Made by a program: the position numbers and the translations under genes. A stretch of DNA of 7,824 nucleotides from Actinomycetota bacterium (lineage in GTDB: Bacteria > Actinomycetota > Acidimicrobiia > Acidimicrobiales > SZUA-35). Each line of letters begins with the position of its first letter. Within the stretch, counting starts at the first letter, position 1. Below, piece after piece: positions 1-6,448 of this stretch. The DNA lies in the NCBI GenBank assembly GCA_027730885.1, contig JAQCHM010000150.1, forward strand, positions 1 through 7,824, in the 5' to 3' direction. The notes under the pieces were generated by a model that worked only from the letters and a program-made list of their open reading frames with translations, did no database searches and had not been told where the DNA came from.

Positions 1-2
1 CC

Positions 3-287
3 TACTGGTCGGCCCGCGCTGCCCGCGGTGAGGGTCTGGCCACGATTGCTGCCAACTTCCGGGAGGCGCCCGAGTGGCGTCAGCACTACGGCAGCTCGAC
101 CAACCACGCGCAGCTGGTCGACGTCATGTACCGAAACGTCCTGGACCGGACCCCCGACGACGCCGGGCGAGCGTACTGGCTCAGCCGGCTCACGAGCGGG
201 GAGCTGACCCCGCTCCGCCTGTTGATGTTCTTCCCCGAGTCCTCAGAGAACGTGGGTCGCGCCAACACGCTCCCCCCACCGGGCTGA
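3..287 (+). CDS. DUF4214-domain protein, C-terminal fragment
   Basis: The reading frame is open from the left edge to TGA at 285-287, giving 94 residues of a protein whose start lies outside the window. It shows the end of one DUF4214 repeat (YW at residues 1-2, then FREAPEWRQHYG at 19-30) followed by a nearly complete second repeat. That second repeat has LVDVMYRNVLDRTPDDAGRAYW at about 38-59 and LTSGELTP at 63-70, and ends in FFPESSENVG at 76-85. The YRNVLxRxPDxAGxxYW pattern with a trailing F-x-x-S-x-E is the family signature. DUF4214 repeats usually sit at the C-terminus of large secreted or surface proteins, so this is probably the tail of such a protein. The function of the whole cannot be told from the fragment. 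The gene converges on its neighbour with only 4 bp between the two stop codons. Confidence 0.85.
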   Translation, partial: YWSARAARGEGLATIAANFREAPEWRQHYGSSTNHAQLVDVMYRNVLDRTPDDAGRAYWLSRLTSGELTPLRLLMFFPESSENVGRANTLPPPG

Positions 288-300
288 GCGGTCAGCTTTT
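281..300 (+). terminator. Short hairpin followed by TTTT at a convergent gene junction
   Basis: GCTGA (283-287) pairs with TCAGC (292-296) around a 4-base GCGG loop, and TTTT follows at 297-300. Two G-T pairs could extend the stem outward. The stem contains the stop codons of both converging genes. It resembles a minimal intrinsic terminator for the plus-strand gene, but a 5-bp stem and four T residues are weak. Confidence 0.35.
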
Positions 301-792
301 CGGGAGGCGGTAGACGAAATCGCAGTGGCTGGCGCCGCCCATGATCGTCTGGGTGCGGGTGAACTCGATGTTGGAGTTGAAGCCCTGCACCATGGTGCCG
401 TCCCGGTTGCAGGAGAGGGTTGCCCCCAGATCTTCAAGCCCGAGGGACCGGTACATCTCGGCGTACTTGCAGCGGGTCACGTTGAAGGCGAACGTTTCGT
501 CGGTCTGTTCGACCAGTTCGGTTTCGAGGGCCCCACCCTTGCTCCAGTTGCCCATCGAGTTGGCGAATTGGACGAGATCGTTGCCGCCCATCTGGGCTGC
601 CAGTTCGGCGCCCTGGGACTGGGCGACCTCGACGACGACCTCTCGAGCGAGGCCGTACACACGGTCCGAACCGAACTCGGCGGCGAAGCGCTCGAGCAGC
701 GGGGCGACGATCCGGGCTTCGATCTCCCTTCGCTTCAGCACTCCGATGTCGTTGAGAGTGTCCGGCGGCAGGTCGGTGGTGTTGTCAGCCAT
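292..792 (-). CDS. L-2-amino-thiazoline-4-carboxylic acid hydrolase family protein
   Basis: This 166-residue protein matches the ATC hydrolase family (PF14196). The C-terminal half carries the recognisable blocks FNVTRCKYAEMY (103-114), LSCNRD (126-131), TRTQTIMGGASHCDF (145-159) and VYR (160-162). C108, C128 and C157 lie in these blocks. The founding members hydrolyse L-2-amino-thiazoline-4-carboxylate to N-carbamoyl-L-cysteine on a route to cysteine. No carbamoylcysteine amidohydrolase or racemase is next to this gene, so the substrate is uncertain. There is no signal peptide or membrane segment, so it is likely cytoplasmic. I chose ATG at 792 over the in-frame GTG at 798 because TAGGCT lies exactly 6 bases upstream of the ATG, as expected for a leaderless start. 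The gene is divergent from the TIGR03084-type gene and convergent with the DUF4214 gene. Confidence 0.85.
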   Translation of the reverse strand: MADNTTDLPPDTLNDIGVLKRREIEARIVAPLLERFAAEFGSDRVYGLAREVVVEVAQSQGAELAAQMGGNDLVQFANSMGNWSKGGALETELVEQTDETFAFNVTRCKYAEMYRSLGLEDLGATLSCNRDGTMVQGFNSNIEFTRTQTIMGGASHCDFVYRLPKS

Positions 793-798
793 TGCCAC

Positions 799-804
799 AG
801 CCTA
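799..804 (-). promoter_or_regulatory. Candidate -10 element (TAGGCT) for the ATC hydrolase gene
   Basis: Read on the minus strand, TAGGCT ends 6 bases before the ATG at 792, so transcription would begin at or next to the start codon. A weak -35-like TCGACG (822-827, 17-base spacer) lies upstream. The same spacing recurs at three other starts in the window. The element sits inside the 90-bp divergent gap shared with the gene that starts at 883. Confidence 0.45.
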
Positions 805-870
805 TTCGGTCGGCCGGAGCGCGTCGATCGGTCCGGACCGAGTGGTTGGATTGAGCAAGGCGCGTGCACC

Positions 871-876
871 TACGAT
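871..876 (+). promoter_or_regulatory. Candidate -10 element (TACGAT) for the TIGR03084-type gene
   Basis: TACGAT is followed by 6 bases and then the ATG at 883, the geometry of a leaderless transcript. No convincing Shine-Dalgarno sequence precedes this ATG. TTGGAT (846-851) and TTGAGC (851-856) are -35-like, but their spacers of 19 and 14 bases are not ideal. Confidence 0.5.
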
Positions 877-882
877 CGAGCG

Positions 883-1650
883 ATGGACCAGATCTGTGAT
901 GACCTCGAAGCCGAACACGCAGCGCTCGACGATGTGGTTGCCAACCTCGACGAGGCTCAGTGGAGCGCCACCACCCCCGCCGAGGGCTGGGATGTCAAGG
1001 ACACCATCGTCCATCTGATCCAGGCCGACATGGCTGCCAGCCTCGCCGTCCGTGACGGCGACCAGTTCCTGGAGACGAAGAAGGCCATTGCCGCAGGCGA
1101 AGGTCTCGATTTCTTCGGATCGGTTGGAGGTAAGACCGGCGCCGACGTCCTCGCCTGGTGGCGCGAGGAGCGGGCCACGATGGTCGCTGCGTTCCGTTCA
1201 CGTGGGCCCAAGGACCGCATCCCCTGGTTCGGCCCGGACATGAGCACTCTGTCGTTCGCCACCGCCCGGCTCATGGAGACGTGGTCCCACGGCCGCGACG
1301 TCGCCGACACCCTGGGGGCAGACTGGCCGTCGACCGACCGCATCCGCCATGTGGCCCACATCGGAGTCACCACACGAGGTTGGAGCTACGTCAACCGGGG
1401 CCTCACGTTCCCCGGCGGAGACGTTCGCGTCGAACTCGTTGCCCCGTCGGGCGACGTGTGGACCTGGGGCCCCGAGGACGCGGCCGACCGCCTCACCGGC
1501 TCGGCCGAGGAGTTCTGCCTCGTGGCCACGCAGCGCCGGCACCCCTCGGACACCGAGCTGCGGGCCGAGGGCGCTCTGGCGGTCGAGTGGTTGGACATCG
1601 CCCAGGCATTCGCCGGTCCGCCCACCCTGCCCGAGGGTCGCAAAAGCTGA
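883..1650 (+). CDS. TIGR03084-type / mycothiol maleylpyruvate isomerase-like DinB-fold protein
   Basis: This 255-residue protein has the layout of the actinobacterial TIGR03084 family, related to the metal-binding N-terminal domain of mycothiol-dependent maleylpyruvate isomerase. Visible blocks are TPAEGWDVKDTIVHL (31-45), WFGPDMSTLSFATARLMETW (115-134), SHGRDVADTLG (135-145) and RHVAHIG (155-161). H44, E132 and H136 match the H...ExxxH metal-ligand pattern of that fold, and H159 is also conserved-looking. The C-terminal half (about 165-255) is a separate region containing VRVELVAPSGDVWTWGP. The family is proposed to act with a thiol cofactor or as a metal-binding helper, but its reaction is not established. 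ATG at 883 is chosen because homology begins there and a TACGAT hexamer lies 6 bases upstream; the frame also stays open far upstream, opposite the ATC hydrolase gene, but that part is shadow. The gene converges on the sulfatase with 22 bp between stops. Confidence 0.88.
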   Translation: MDQICDDLEAEHAALDDVVANLDEAQWSATTPAEGWDVKDTIVHLIQADMAASLAVRDGDQFLETKKAIAAGEGLDFFGSVGGKTGADVLAWWREERATMVAAFRSRGPKDRIPWFGPDMSTLSFATARLMETWSHGRDVADTLGADWPSTDRIRHVAHIGVTTRGWSYVNRGLTFPGGDVRVELVAPSGDVWTWGPEDAADRLTGSAEEFCLVATQRRHPSDTELRAEGALAVEWLDIAQAFAGPPTLPEGRKS

Positions 1651-1672
1651 CCGTCCGGAACCGGCCCGAGGA

Positions 1673-3115
1673 TCAGTCCGGCTGGCTGACCGCCGGTCTG
1701 CCGGGTCCGGCCTTCTGGGGCGGACGCGGCAGGTTCGGGTGGTCGGGCAGATAGGGCACCAATCCTGCGTCCCACCGGTCCCACGCTTCGCGCAGCTCGG
1801 CCACCAGCTCGGGGTGGTGTCGCGCCACGTCGGCTGCCTCTCGCCCGTCGACGGTCACGTCGTACAGGAACTCGTTCTTCGACCAGTACCGCCGTGGCCA
1901 GTTCCCCATGATCGCCCGGTCGCGGCCGTCGCGGAGGTACTTGTACTTGCCCCGGCGGAGGGCCCCCTGGCTGGCAATCCGCCAGAGCAGGTCGTGTTCG
2001 GGGTAGGGGGCTCCGTCGACCAGCCAGGGCAGCAGCGAGACACCGTCGAGTGGGTAGTCGGGGTGCGGGCCGGCGCCTGCGGCGTCGAGCATCGTCGCGG
2101 TCCAGTCCATGGTGATGTTCGGCGCGTCGCTGACCTGGTGGGGATCGACCGCGGCCGGCCACCGCATCACGAAGGGAACCCGGATGCCTCCCTCGGTGAG
2201 ATCGCCTTTCTCCCCGATGAACGGCCAGTTCATCGACCAGCGTTCGCCACCGTTGTCCGAACAGAAGACGATCAGGGTGTCGTCGGCTTTGCCTGCACCG
2301 TCGAGCGCGGCGAGCACCCGACCGATGGCTTCGTCCATCGTCTCGACGAGTTCGGCGTACTTGGCCAACGAGCCAACGTCAGTGTGCAGGAGCGGGAACG
2401 GCTGAACGCCGGCCTCGTAGTCGGCGCGGATCTTGGTGCCGACCGCGGCGTCGCCGCGCCCCTCCCACGGCCAGTGGGGCGCGGTGAAGTTGATCTGGAG
2501 GTAGAAGGGGTTCACGCGAGGTTCCAGGACGTAGTCCACGGCTCGGTCGGCGACGAGGTCGGTGTAGTAACCGACCGCCTCGACCGGAGTCTCACCTTCG
2601 TACAGGTCCTCCTCACCGAGCGTCCCGATGTGCTCGAAGTAGTCGATCGCCCCGTCCAGGTTGCCGAAGAACCTCTGGAACCCGGCCTTGAGCGGCGAGA
2701 ACCATGGAAGCCAGCCGCAGCGCCACTTCCCGAACATCGCCGTGTCGTAGCCGGCATCGACCAACAGCGACGGCAACGTCGGGTGTCCGGCCCGGTATGC
2801 CGTTCAGCTCGTCCCGAGTCCGTAGCGGTTCCTCCAGGCCGGCCTCGAGGCGCCCTGGAGTTCGCCCGGTGTACAGGCTGAAACGAGTCGGTGAACACCA
2901 GGAAGAACCGGCATAGGCGTGGGTGAACCTGATGCCGTCTGCCGCCAATTTGTCCAGGTCGGCGTCGCGATGTGCGGGGAGCCGAAACACCCGAGATCAG
3001 CCCAACCGAGGTCGTCGACCAGGACGAAGATCAGGTTCGGCCGGACGCCGGGACGCCCCGCCTCTCGACTGGTGAGCTCGCGTTCGTTGGCCGCTTGCGG
3101 CGGCGTGAGGCTCAT
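1673..3115 (-). pseudogene. Sulfatase (formylglycine-dependent type I family), interrupted by two compensating frameshifts
   Basis: The reconstructed product of about 480 residues is full length for a type I sulfatase. Residues 1-52 contain RPNLIFVLVDDLGWADLG, including metal ligands D34 and D35. Near 2958-2960 one base appears missing, and the homology moves to another frame carrying LDKLAADGIRFTHAYAG and CSPTR (C74, the formylglycine precursor). At about 2791-2793 one extra base restores the original frame, and GHPTLPSLL leads into the rest. Later landmarks are GKWRCG (129-134), APHWPW (H214), SDNGGE (D287, N288) and KGDLTEGGIRVP (K303). As it stands, translation would stop at 2804-2806 after 103 residues without the catalytic cysteine. 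The His usual in GKWH is Arg132. No signal peptide is visible, so a cytoplasmic enzyme is likely. The substrate is unknown. The cause could be sequencing error or a young pseudogene; the intact middle frame favours error or a very recent event. Confidence 0.85.
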
Positions 3116-3173
3116 GCTTCATTCTGACACGCCGTCGCCCGGTCGAACTGCAAGCTGTCGACACCTCAGCCCG

Positions 3174-3222
3174 GTTCTGCAAGCTCCACAGCCTCCACGA
3201 GTGGACCGTGGGCTTGCAGAAC
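3174..3222 (-). terminator. Nested inverted repeat downstream of the dehydrogenase operon
   Basis: GTTCTGCAAGC (3174-3184) and GCTTGCAGAAC (3212-3222) are perfect 11-bp inverted arms. CCAC (3186-3189) and GTGG (3208-3211) extend the stem by 4 bp past a single bulged T. Inside the loop, TCCAC (3194-3198) and GTGGA (3201-3205) form a second small hairpin. On the minus strand it begins about 21 bases after the stop of the second MDR gene and ends about 58 bases before the sulfatase start. It has no T-tract on either strand, so it would be a tail-less terminator or an mRNA 3'-end stabiliser. A third copy of CTGCAAGCT lies at 3148-3156. The remainder of 3116-3243 shows nothing else convincing. Confidence 0.5.
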
Positions 3223-3243
3223 GAGAGAAGGGGTGGACGAGGG

Positions 3244-4233
3244 CTAGAAGGTGACGGAGACCTTGAGGGCGCCTTCGGGCGTGGGGTCGTTGGCGACCGC
3301 GAACGCCGTGTCGATCTGCTCGATCGGGTAGACGTGCGACAACAATGCCGAAACGTCGATCTGCTTGCCGGCGATGAGGTCGAGGGCGAGGCGGAAGGAC
3401 ACGGCATCGCCTTCGTCCTGAGCGCCGTAGGTGCTGGACGCGGTCAGTCGCTTGCGGAAGAACTTCTGAAAGCTGATCGGAACACTGTCGTCGGTGTCCG
3501 GCAGACCGAACCACAGCAGATCCCCGCCGGGACGAACCAGTTCGATCGACTGGTAGAGCGTCTCTCGCCGGCCGACCGCTTCAACCAGGTAGTCGGGACC
3601 GTCACCGGTGAGTTCGCGAACCGCTTCGAACACGTCGACCTCACCGACGTTGATCGTGTGATCGGCGCCGAACGACTTCGAGACCGCCAGCCGGGCATCG
3701 GACTTGTCGGCGACGATGAGGTTCGCTGCGCCGTTGCGCTTGAGCCAGTACGCCCAGAACAAGCCGGCGGATCCCTGACCGAGGACAACGACGTTCTTGC
3801 CCACGACATCCACCGGACGCTGGCGCGACGCGAAGATGATCGTTCCCAGCTGCTGGGCCATGAGCAGCTGCTCTTCGGGCACATCGCACTGGGGCAACGG
3901 CAGGACGTACTTGCCGTGCATCCGCTGGTACTCGCTGAAGCCTTCGGCTCCCCCGGCAAAGGGAAAGCACAACACCCGGGTGCCGACCGCAACGCCCGGG
4001 TTGTTCGACGCCACGACCTCGCCGATGCCCTCGTGGCCTGGATAGCCGTGAGGACAGGGAAACCCGTGGCCGATACCGGCACCGTGACACACCACGTGGA
4101 GGTCCGAACCACAGATCGAGGCCATGATGGTCTTGACCAGGACCTCGTCGGGGCGGAGCTCGGGGATCGGCGTCTCGACGCACCGAATGTCGTTGACGGC
4201 CATCATCTGGCCGGCCCGCATGAGTTCGGCCAT
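3244..4233 (-). CDS. Zinc-binding MDR alcohol/polyol dehydrogenase without structural-zinc cysteines
   Basis: This 329-residue medium-chain dehydrogenase has a GroES-like N-terminal domain with CGSDLH (C41-H46) and GHE (66-68) as catalytic-zinc elements. A Rossmann domain follows with GQGSAG at 152-157 and an acidic residue, D176, after the second strand, which favours NAD over NADP. The four-cysteine structural-zinc loop is absent: the segment after VGTRVLCFPF (83-92) runs straight into EYQRMHGKYVLPLP. The usual glutamate or cysteine third ligand is not obvious around MAQQLG (125-130). It resembles threonine/sorbitol dehydrogenase relatives, and its substrate is unknown. ATG at 4233 follows the TGA of the upstream dehydrogenase after 2 bp with no clear ribosome binding site, so translation is probably coupled; ATG at 4221 is a possible alternative. 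It is the last gene of the operon. Confidence 0.9.
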   Translation of the reverse strand: MAELMRAGQMMAVNDIRCVETPIPELRPDEVLVKTIMASICGSDLHVVCHGAGIGHGFPCPHGYPGHEGIGEVVASNNPGVAVGTRVLCFPFAGGAEGFSEYQRMHGKYVLPLPQCDVPEEQLLMAQQLGTIIFASRQRPVDVVGKNVVVLGQGSAGLFWAYWLKRNGAANLIVADKSDARLAVSKSFGADHTINVGEVDVFEAVRELTGDGPDYLVEAVGRRETLYQSIELVRPGGDLLWFGLPDTDDSVPISFQKFFRKRLTASSTYGAQDEGDAVSFRLALDLIAGKQIDVSALLSHVYPIEQIDTAFAVANDPTPEGALKVSVTF

Positions 4234-4235
4234 GG

Positions 4236-5333
4236 TCAGGCGTTCATGTCGATGACCGTGCGGGCGGCCTCGCCCCGCTTCATGAGGTCGTAGCCCTCGT
4301 TGATCTGCTCGAGCGACATGTGGTGCGACACCATCTCGTCGAGCTTGAGCCGCCCATCGAGATACATGTCGCAGTACTTCGGCATGTCGACCCGGAAGAC
4401 GTTCGAACCCATCATCGAGCCCTTCAGCGTCTTCTCCTGCATGAAGATCTCGTAGCCGGTGATCTCGATCTTCTGGCCGAAGGGCATCATGCCGATCACG
4501 ACCGAGGTGCCGCCGGTGCGGCTCATCGACCAGACCTGCTCGACGGTTTCCTTGCGGCCGATGGCCTCGAATGCGTAGTCGACGCCGCCGGAAGTCATCT
4601 CTCGGACGGCGGCAACGACATCGGGGGTCTCGGATGCGTTGATGACGTCGGTGGCGCCGCAGACCTTGGCGGTCTCGAGCTTCGCCGCGGTCACGTCGAC
4701 CGCGATGATGCGGCCGGCACCGGCGATGCGGGCCCCCTGGATGGCCGACAGGCCGATGCCGCCGGCACCCACGACGCAAACCGTCGAGCCCGGCTGGATC
4801 CGCGCGGTCTTGAACACGGCCCCGACGCCAGTAGTCACACCGCAACCGATGAGGGAGGCCTTGTCGAGGGGCATGTCGTCACGAATCTTCACCACCGCGT
4901 TCTGGTGCACGAGCATCTCCTCGGCGACCCCGCCGAGCCGGGCGAACTGGCCGACAGGTTGACCGTCGCGGCTGAGCCGGGGGGCCGCGCCCGAGGGACG
5001 GGCGGTCGCTGCATTGTTCGAACAGAGATTCGGACGGCCCGTCAGACACATGCTGCAGTTGCCGCAGAACACCGACAGACAGGTGATGACATGGTCGCCT
5101 GGCTTGACGTAGGTGACTCCCTCACCGACCGCCTGCACGATGCCGGCCGACTCATGGCCCATGACCGCGGGAAGTGGCAACTGGCTCCACGAACCGTCCA
5201 TGAAGTGAAGGTCGCTGTGGCACAAACCGGCATGGGTGCACTGGAGCAGGACCTCGCCCGGTCCGGGCTTGTCGATCGTGATGTCCTCGATCTCGAGGGC
5301 ACCGGGGATCTGGTTCAGAACTGCGGCTTTCAT
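4236..5333 (-). CDS. Zinc-dependent alcohol dehydrogenase, class III-like MDR
   Basis: This 365-residue enzyme should oxidise an alcohol, or reduce an aldehyde, with a nicotinamide cofactor in the cytoplasm. Catalytic-zinc ligands are visible as C38 in GLCHSDLH, H60-E61 in GHES, and C164 in GCGVTTG. The structural-zinc cysteines C90, C93, C96 and C104 are all present. The Rossmann motif GAGGIG is at 189-194, and D213 ends the second strand, as in NAD-using enzymes. The nearest recognised group is the class III-like / NDMA-dependent actinobacterial alcohol dehydrogenases; some members hold the cofactor tightly, which cannot be judged here. ATG at 5333 is preferred to the in-frame GTG at 5339, because GAAAGTGAG (5339-5347) sits 5 bases upstream of it. 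It lies 63 bp after the LLM gene and 2 bp before the second dehydrogenase, so the three probably share a transcript. Confidence 0.93.
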   Translation of the reverse strand: MKAAVLNQIPGALEIEDITIDKPGPGEVLLQCTHAGLCHSDLHFMDGSWSQLPLPAVMGHESAGIVQAVGEGVTYVKPGDHVITCLSVFCGNCSMCLTGRPNLCSNNAATARPSGAAPRLSRDGQPVGQFARLGGVAEEMLVHQNAVVKIRDDMPLDKASLIGCGVTTGVGAVFKTARIQPGSTVCVVGAGGIGLSAIQGARIAGAGRIIAVDVTAAKLETAKVCGATDVINASETPDVVAAVREMTSGGVDYAFEAIGRKETVEQVWSMSRTGGTSVVIGMMPFGQKIEITGYEIFMQEKTLKGSMMGSNVFRVDMPKYCDMYLDGRLKLDEMVSHHMSLEQINEGYDLMKRGEAARTVIDMNA

Positions 5334-5360
5334 GAGCACTCACTTTCGGTTCGGCTGGAG

Positions 5361-5408
5361 TTTCAAGACCGTGTGGTTTTCAAGACCGTGTGGATTTCAA
5401 GACCGTAG
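5361..5408. repeat. Three tandem copies of a 17-bp unit between the LLM and dehydrogenase genes
   Basis: TTTCAAGACCGTGTGG occurs at 5361-5376 and again, identical, at 5378-5393. A third copy matching the first 12 bases starts at 5395. The period is exactly 17 bp, with T or A as the joining base. The third copy covers the last two sense codons and the stop of the LLM gene, so the array looks like an outward duplication of that gene's 3' end. It occupies most of the 63-bp gap before the alcohol dehydrogenase. It could be a slippage product or a set of protein-binding sites. Only a short sequence with a weak ribosome binding site separates it from the ATG at 5333. Confidence 0.85.
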
Positions 5409-6317
5409 AGCAGGAAGGACCTGCTCTGCGAACAACTGCCGCGCCGCATCGATGGAGCTGCCCGGACAAGCAAACGACACGATGATCGTGCCCGCCCCTG
5501 CGTCGACGAACGCACCGAGTTGCTCGACCACGTCGTTCGGCGTCCCGGCGAATGCGTATTTGTCGACCAGTCGGGAGAAGTCCTGGGCGTAGGTCCTGGA
5601 CAGCGAGTCGATCGCCATCTGGCGGGCGGTGTCACGGTCTTCATGCACGCAGCCCCAGATGAAGAGTCCGCCGGCCACCGGGGTGTCGGAGAACTCGGAC
5701 CGATACCCGGCGATGCCCTCGAGGGACGACGCCAGCATCTCCGGTGTGTACATGTAGGGAAGCCATCCGTCAGCGAACCGCGCCGTACGCTTCCACGCCG
5801 CATCCTTGCGGCCCGAAACCCAGATGGGTGGGCGCGGCTTGGACAACGGCGCAGGGGCGATGGTGACGCCCTCGAACTGGTTGAACCGACCGCTGAAGGA
5901 CACGTTCGTCTCGGACCACAAGCGGTGGATGATCTCGAGGGCCTCGTTGGTCCTCGCACCGCGCTCTTTCACCGGCACGCCGCAGGCGGCGAATTCGGCC
6001 GGGATCTCGCCGCCGACACCCACACCAAGGTGGAAACGGCCACCGCTGGCAACGTCGAGCGCGGCGCCAAGCTTGGCCAACAGTGCCGGCGGATACAGCG
6101 GTACCAAGGCGATGGTGTTCATCAGCTTGATCCGACTGGTGGCGCCCGCAGCGACCGCCAACGAGATGAACGAGTTGCTGGCCGGGACGTTGAACGAGAC
6201 GTGTTCGCCGACGGTGACGAAGTCGTAGCCGAGATCCTCGAAGGCCTTGGCCTCACCCCCGGGGTCGGTGGCGGATTGCAGGACGATGCCGATCTCGGGT
6301 TTGGCGGTGGCAGGCAT
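5397..6317 (-). CDS. LLM-class F420-dependent oxidoreductase (TIGR03619-like)
   Basis: This 306-residue protein has the TIM-barrel sequence pattern of luciferase-like oxidoreductases that use reduced coenzyme F420. Landmarks are GYDFVTVGEHV (30-40), the NTIALVPLYPPALLAK segment (67-82) with its unpaired conserved turn, SGGRFHLGVGVGGE (91-104), EFAACGVPVKERGARTNEAL (about 110-130), and PPIWVSGRKDAAWKRTARFADGWLP in the second half. The pattern fits the Rv2161c-like group. F420 use is inferred from family; an FMN-using member cannot be excluded. ATG at 6317 is chosen because GAAGG lies 8 bases upstream and homology begins at this point; an in-frame ATG at 6398 would add 27 residues that look like non-coding sequence. 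It is the first gene of a minus-strand operon with two zinc dehydrogenases, suggesting a joint role in oxidising an alcohol- or ketone-containing compound. Confidence 0.92.
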   Translation of the reverse strand: MPATAKPEIGIVLQSATDPGGEAKAFEDLGYDFVTVGEHVSFNVPASNSFISLAVAAGATSRIKLMNTIALVPLYPPALLAKLGAALDVASGGRFHLGVGVGGEIPAEFAACGVPVKERGARTNEALEIIHRLWSETNVSFSGRFNQFEGVTIAPAPLSKPRPPIWVSGRKDAAWKRTARFADGWLPYMYTPEMLASSLEGIAGYRSEFSDTPVAGGLFIWGCVHEDRDTARQMAIDSLSRTYAQDFSRLVDKYAFAGTPNDVVEQLGAFVDAGAGTIIVSFACPGSSIDAARQLFAEQVLPALRS

Positions 6318-6325
6318 GTCAAGAG

Positions 6326-6330
6326 CCTTC
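6326..6330 (-). promoter_or_regulatory. Ribosome binding site deciding the LLM gene start
   Basis: GAAGG on the minus strand lies 8 bases before the ATG at 6317. This is the clearest Shine-Dalgarno match in the window and fixes the start of the operon's first gene. The rest of the 131-bp divergent gap (6318-6448) shows no confident promoter for the minus-strand operon. Confidence 0.6.
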
Positions 6331-6436
6331 CACAAGCAGACGGCCGCTACGAACCTCGCCGATGCCCTGGGTCTCGCGCCCAGTCGGGACGCGCCCATGA
6401 GCAGGATGACGGGCTCGAAGAGCGCACGAGACCATC

Positions 6437-6442
6437 TATTGT
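6437..6442 (+). promoter_or_regulatory. Candidate -10 element (TATTGT) for the coiled-coil protein gene
   Basis: TATTGT is followed by 6 bases (GAGGAG) and then the ATG at 6449. The purine-rich GAGGAG abuts the ATG too closely to act as a normal ribosome binding site, so leaderless initiation is the better reading. No clear -35 element was found. Confidence 0.5.
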
Positions 6443-6448
6443 GAGGAG

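Noticed and set aside
1349..2881. A 510-codon plus-strand open frame across the sulfatase
   Set aside because: It has no recognisable domain, and its arginine-, valine- and proline-rich composition is typical of the antisense of a GC-rich gene. The minus strand has clear sulfatase homology throughout.
2785..2965. Programmed ribosomal frameshifting in the sulfatase
   Set aside because: Two opposite shifts would be required and no slippery heptamer is seen at either site. Indel errors or mutation are simpler.
3174..3222. tRNA or other structured RNA gene
   Set aside because: The stem arrangement has no cloverleaf, no T-arm consensus and no CCA end. Only a nested hairpin is supported.
4234..4845. 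A 200-residue N-terminal extension of the second MDR dehydrogenase
   Set aside because: The frame stays open upstream only because it overlaps the class III-like dehydrogenase gene in another frame. Homology starts at the ATG near 4233.
3208..5408. Two long plus-strand open frames (3208-4293 and 4320-5408) opposite the dehydrogenases
   Set aside because: They are antisense shadows of two well-supported MDR dehydrogenases and contain no family motif of their own.
5361..5408. CRISPR array
   Set aside because: The period is 17 bp with essentially no spacer (1 bp), and one copy lies within a coding 3' end, so it is a plain tandem duplication.
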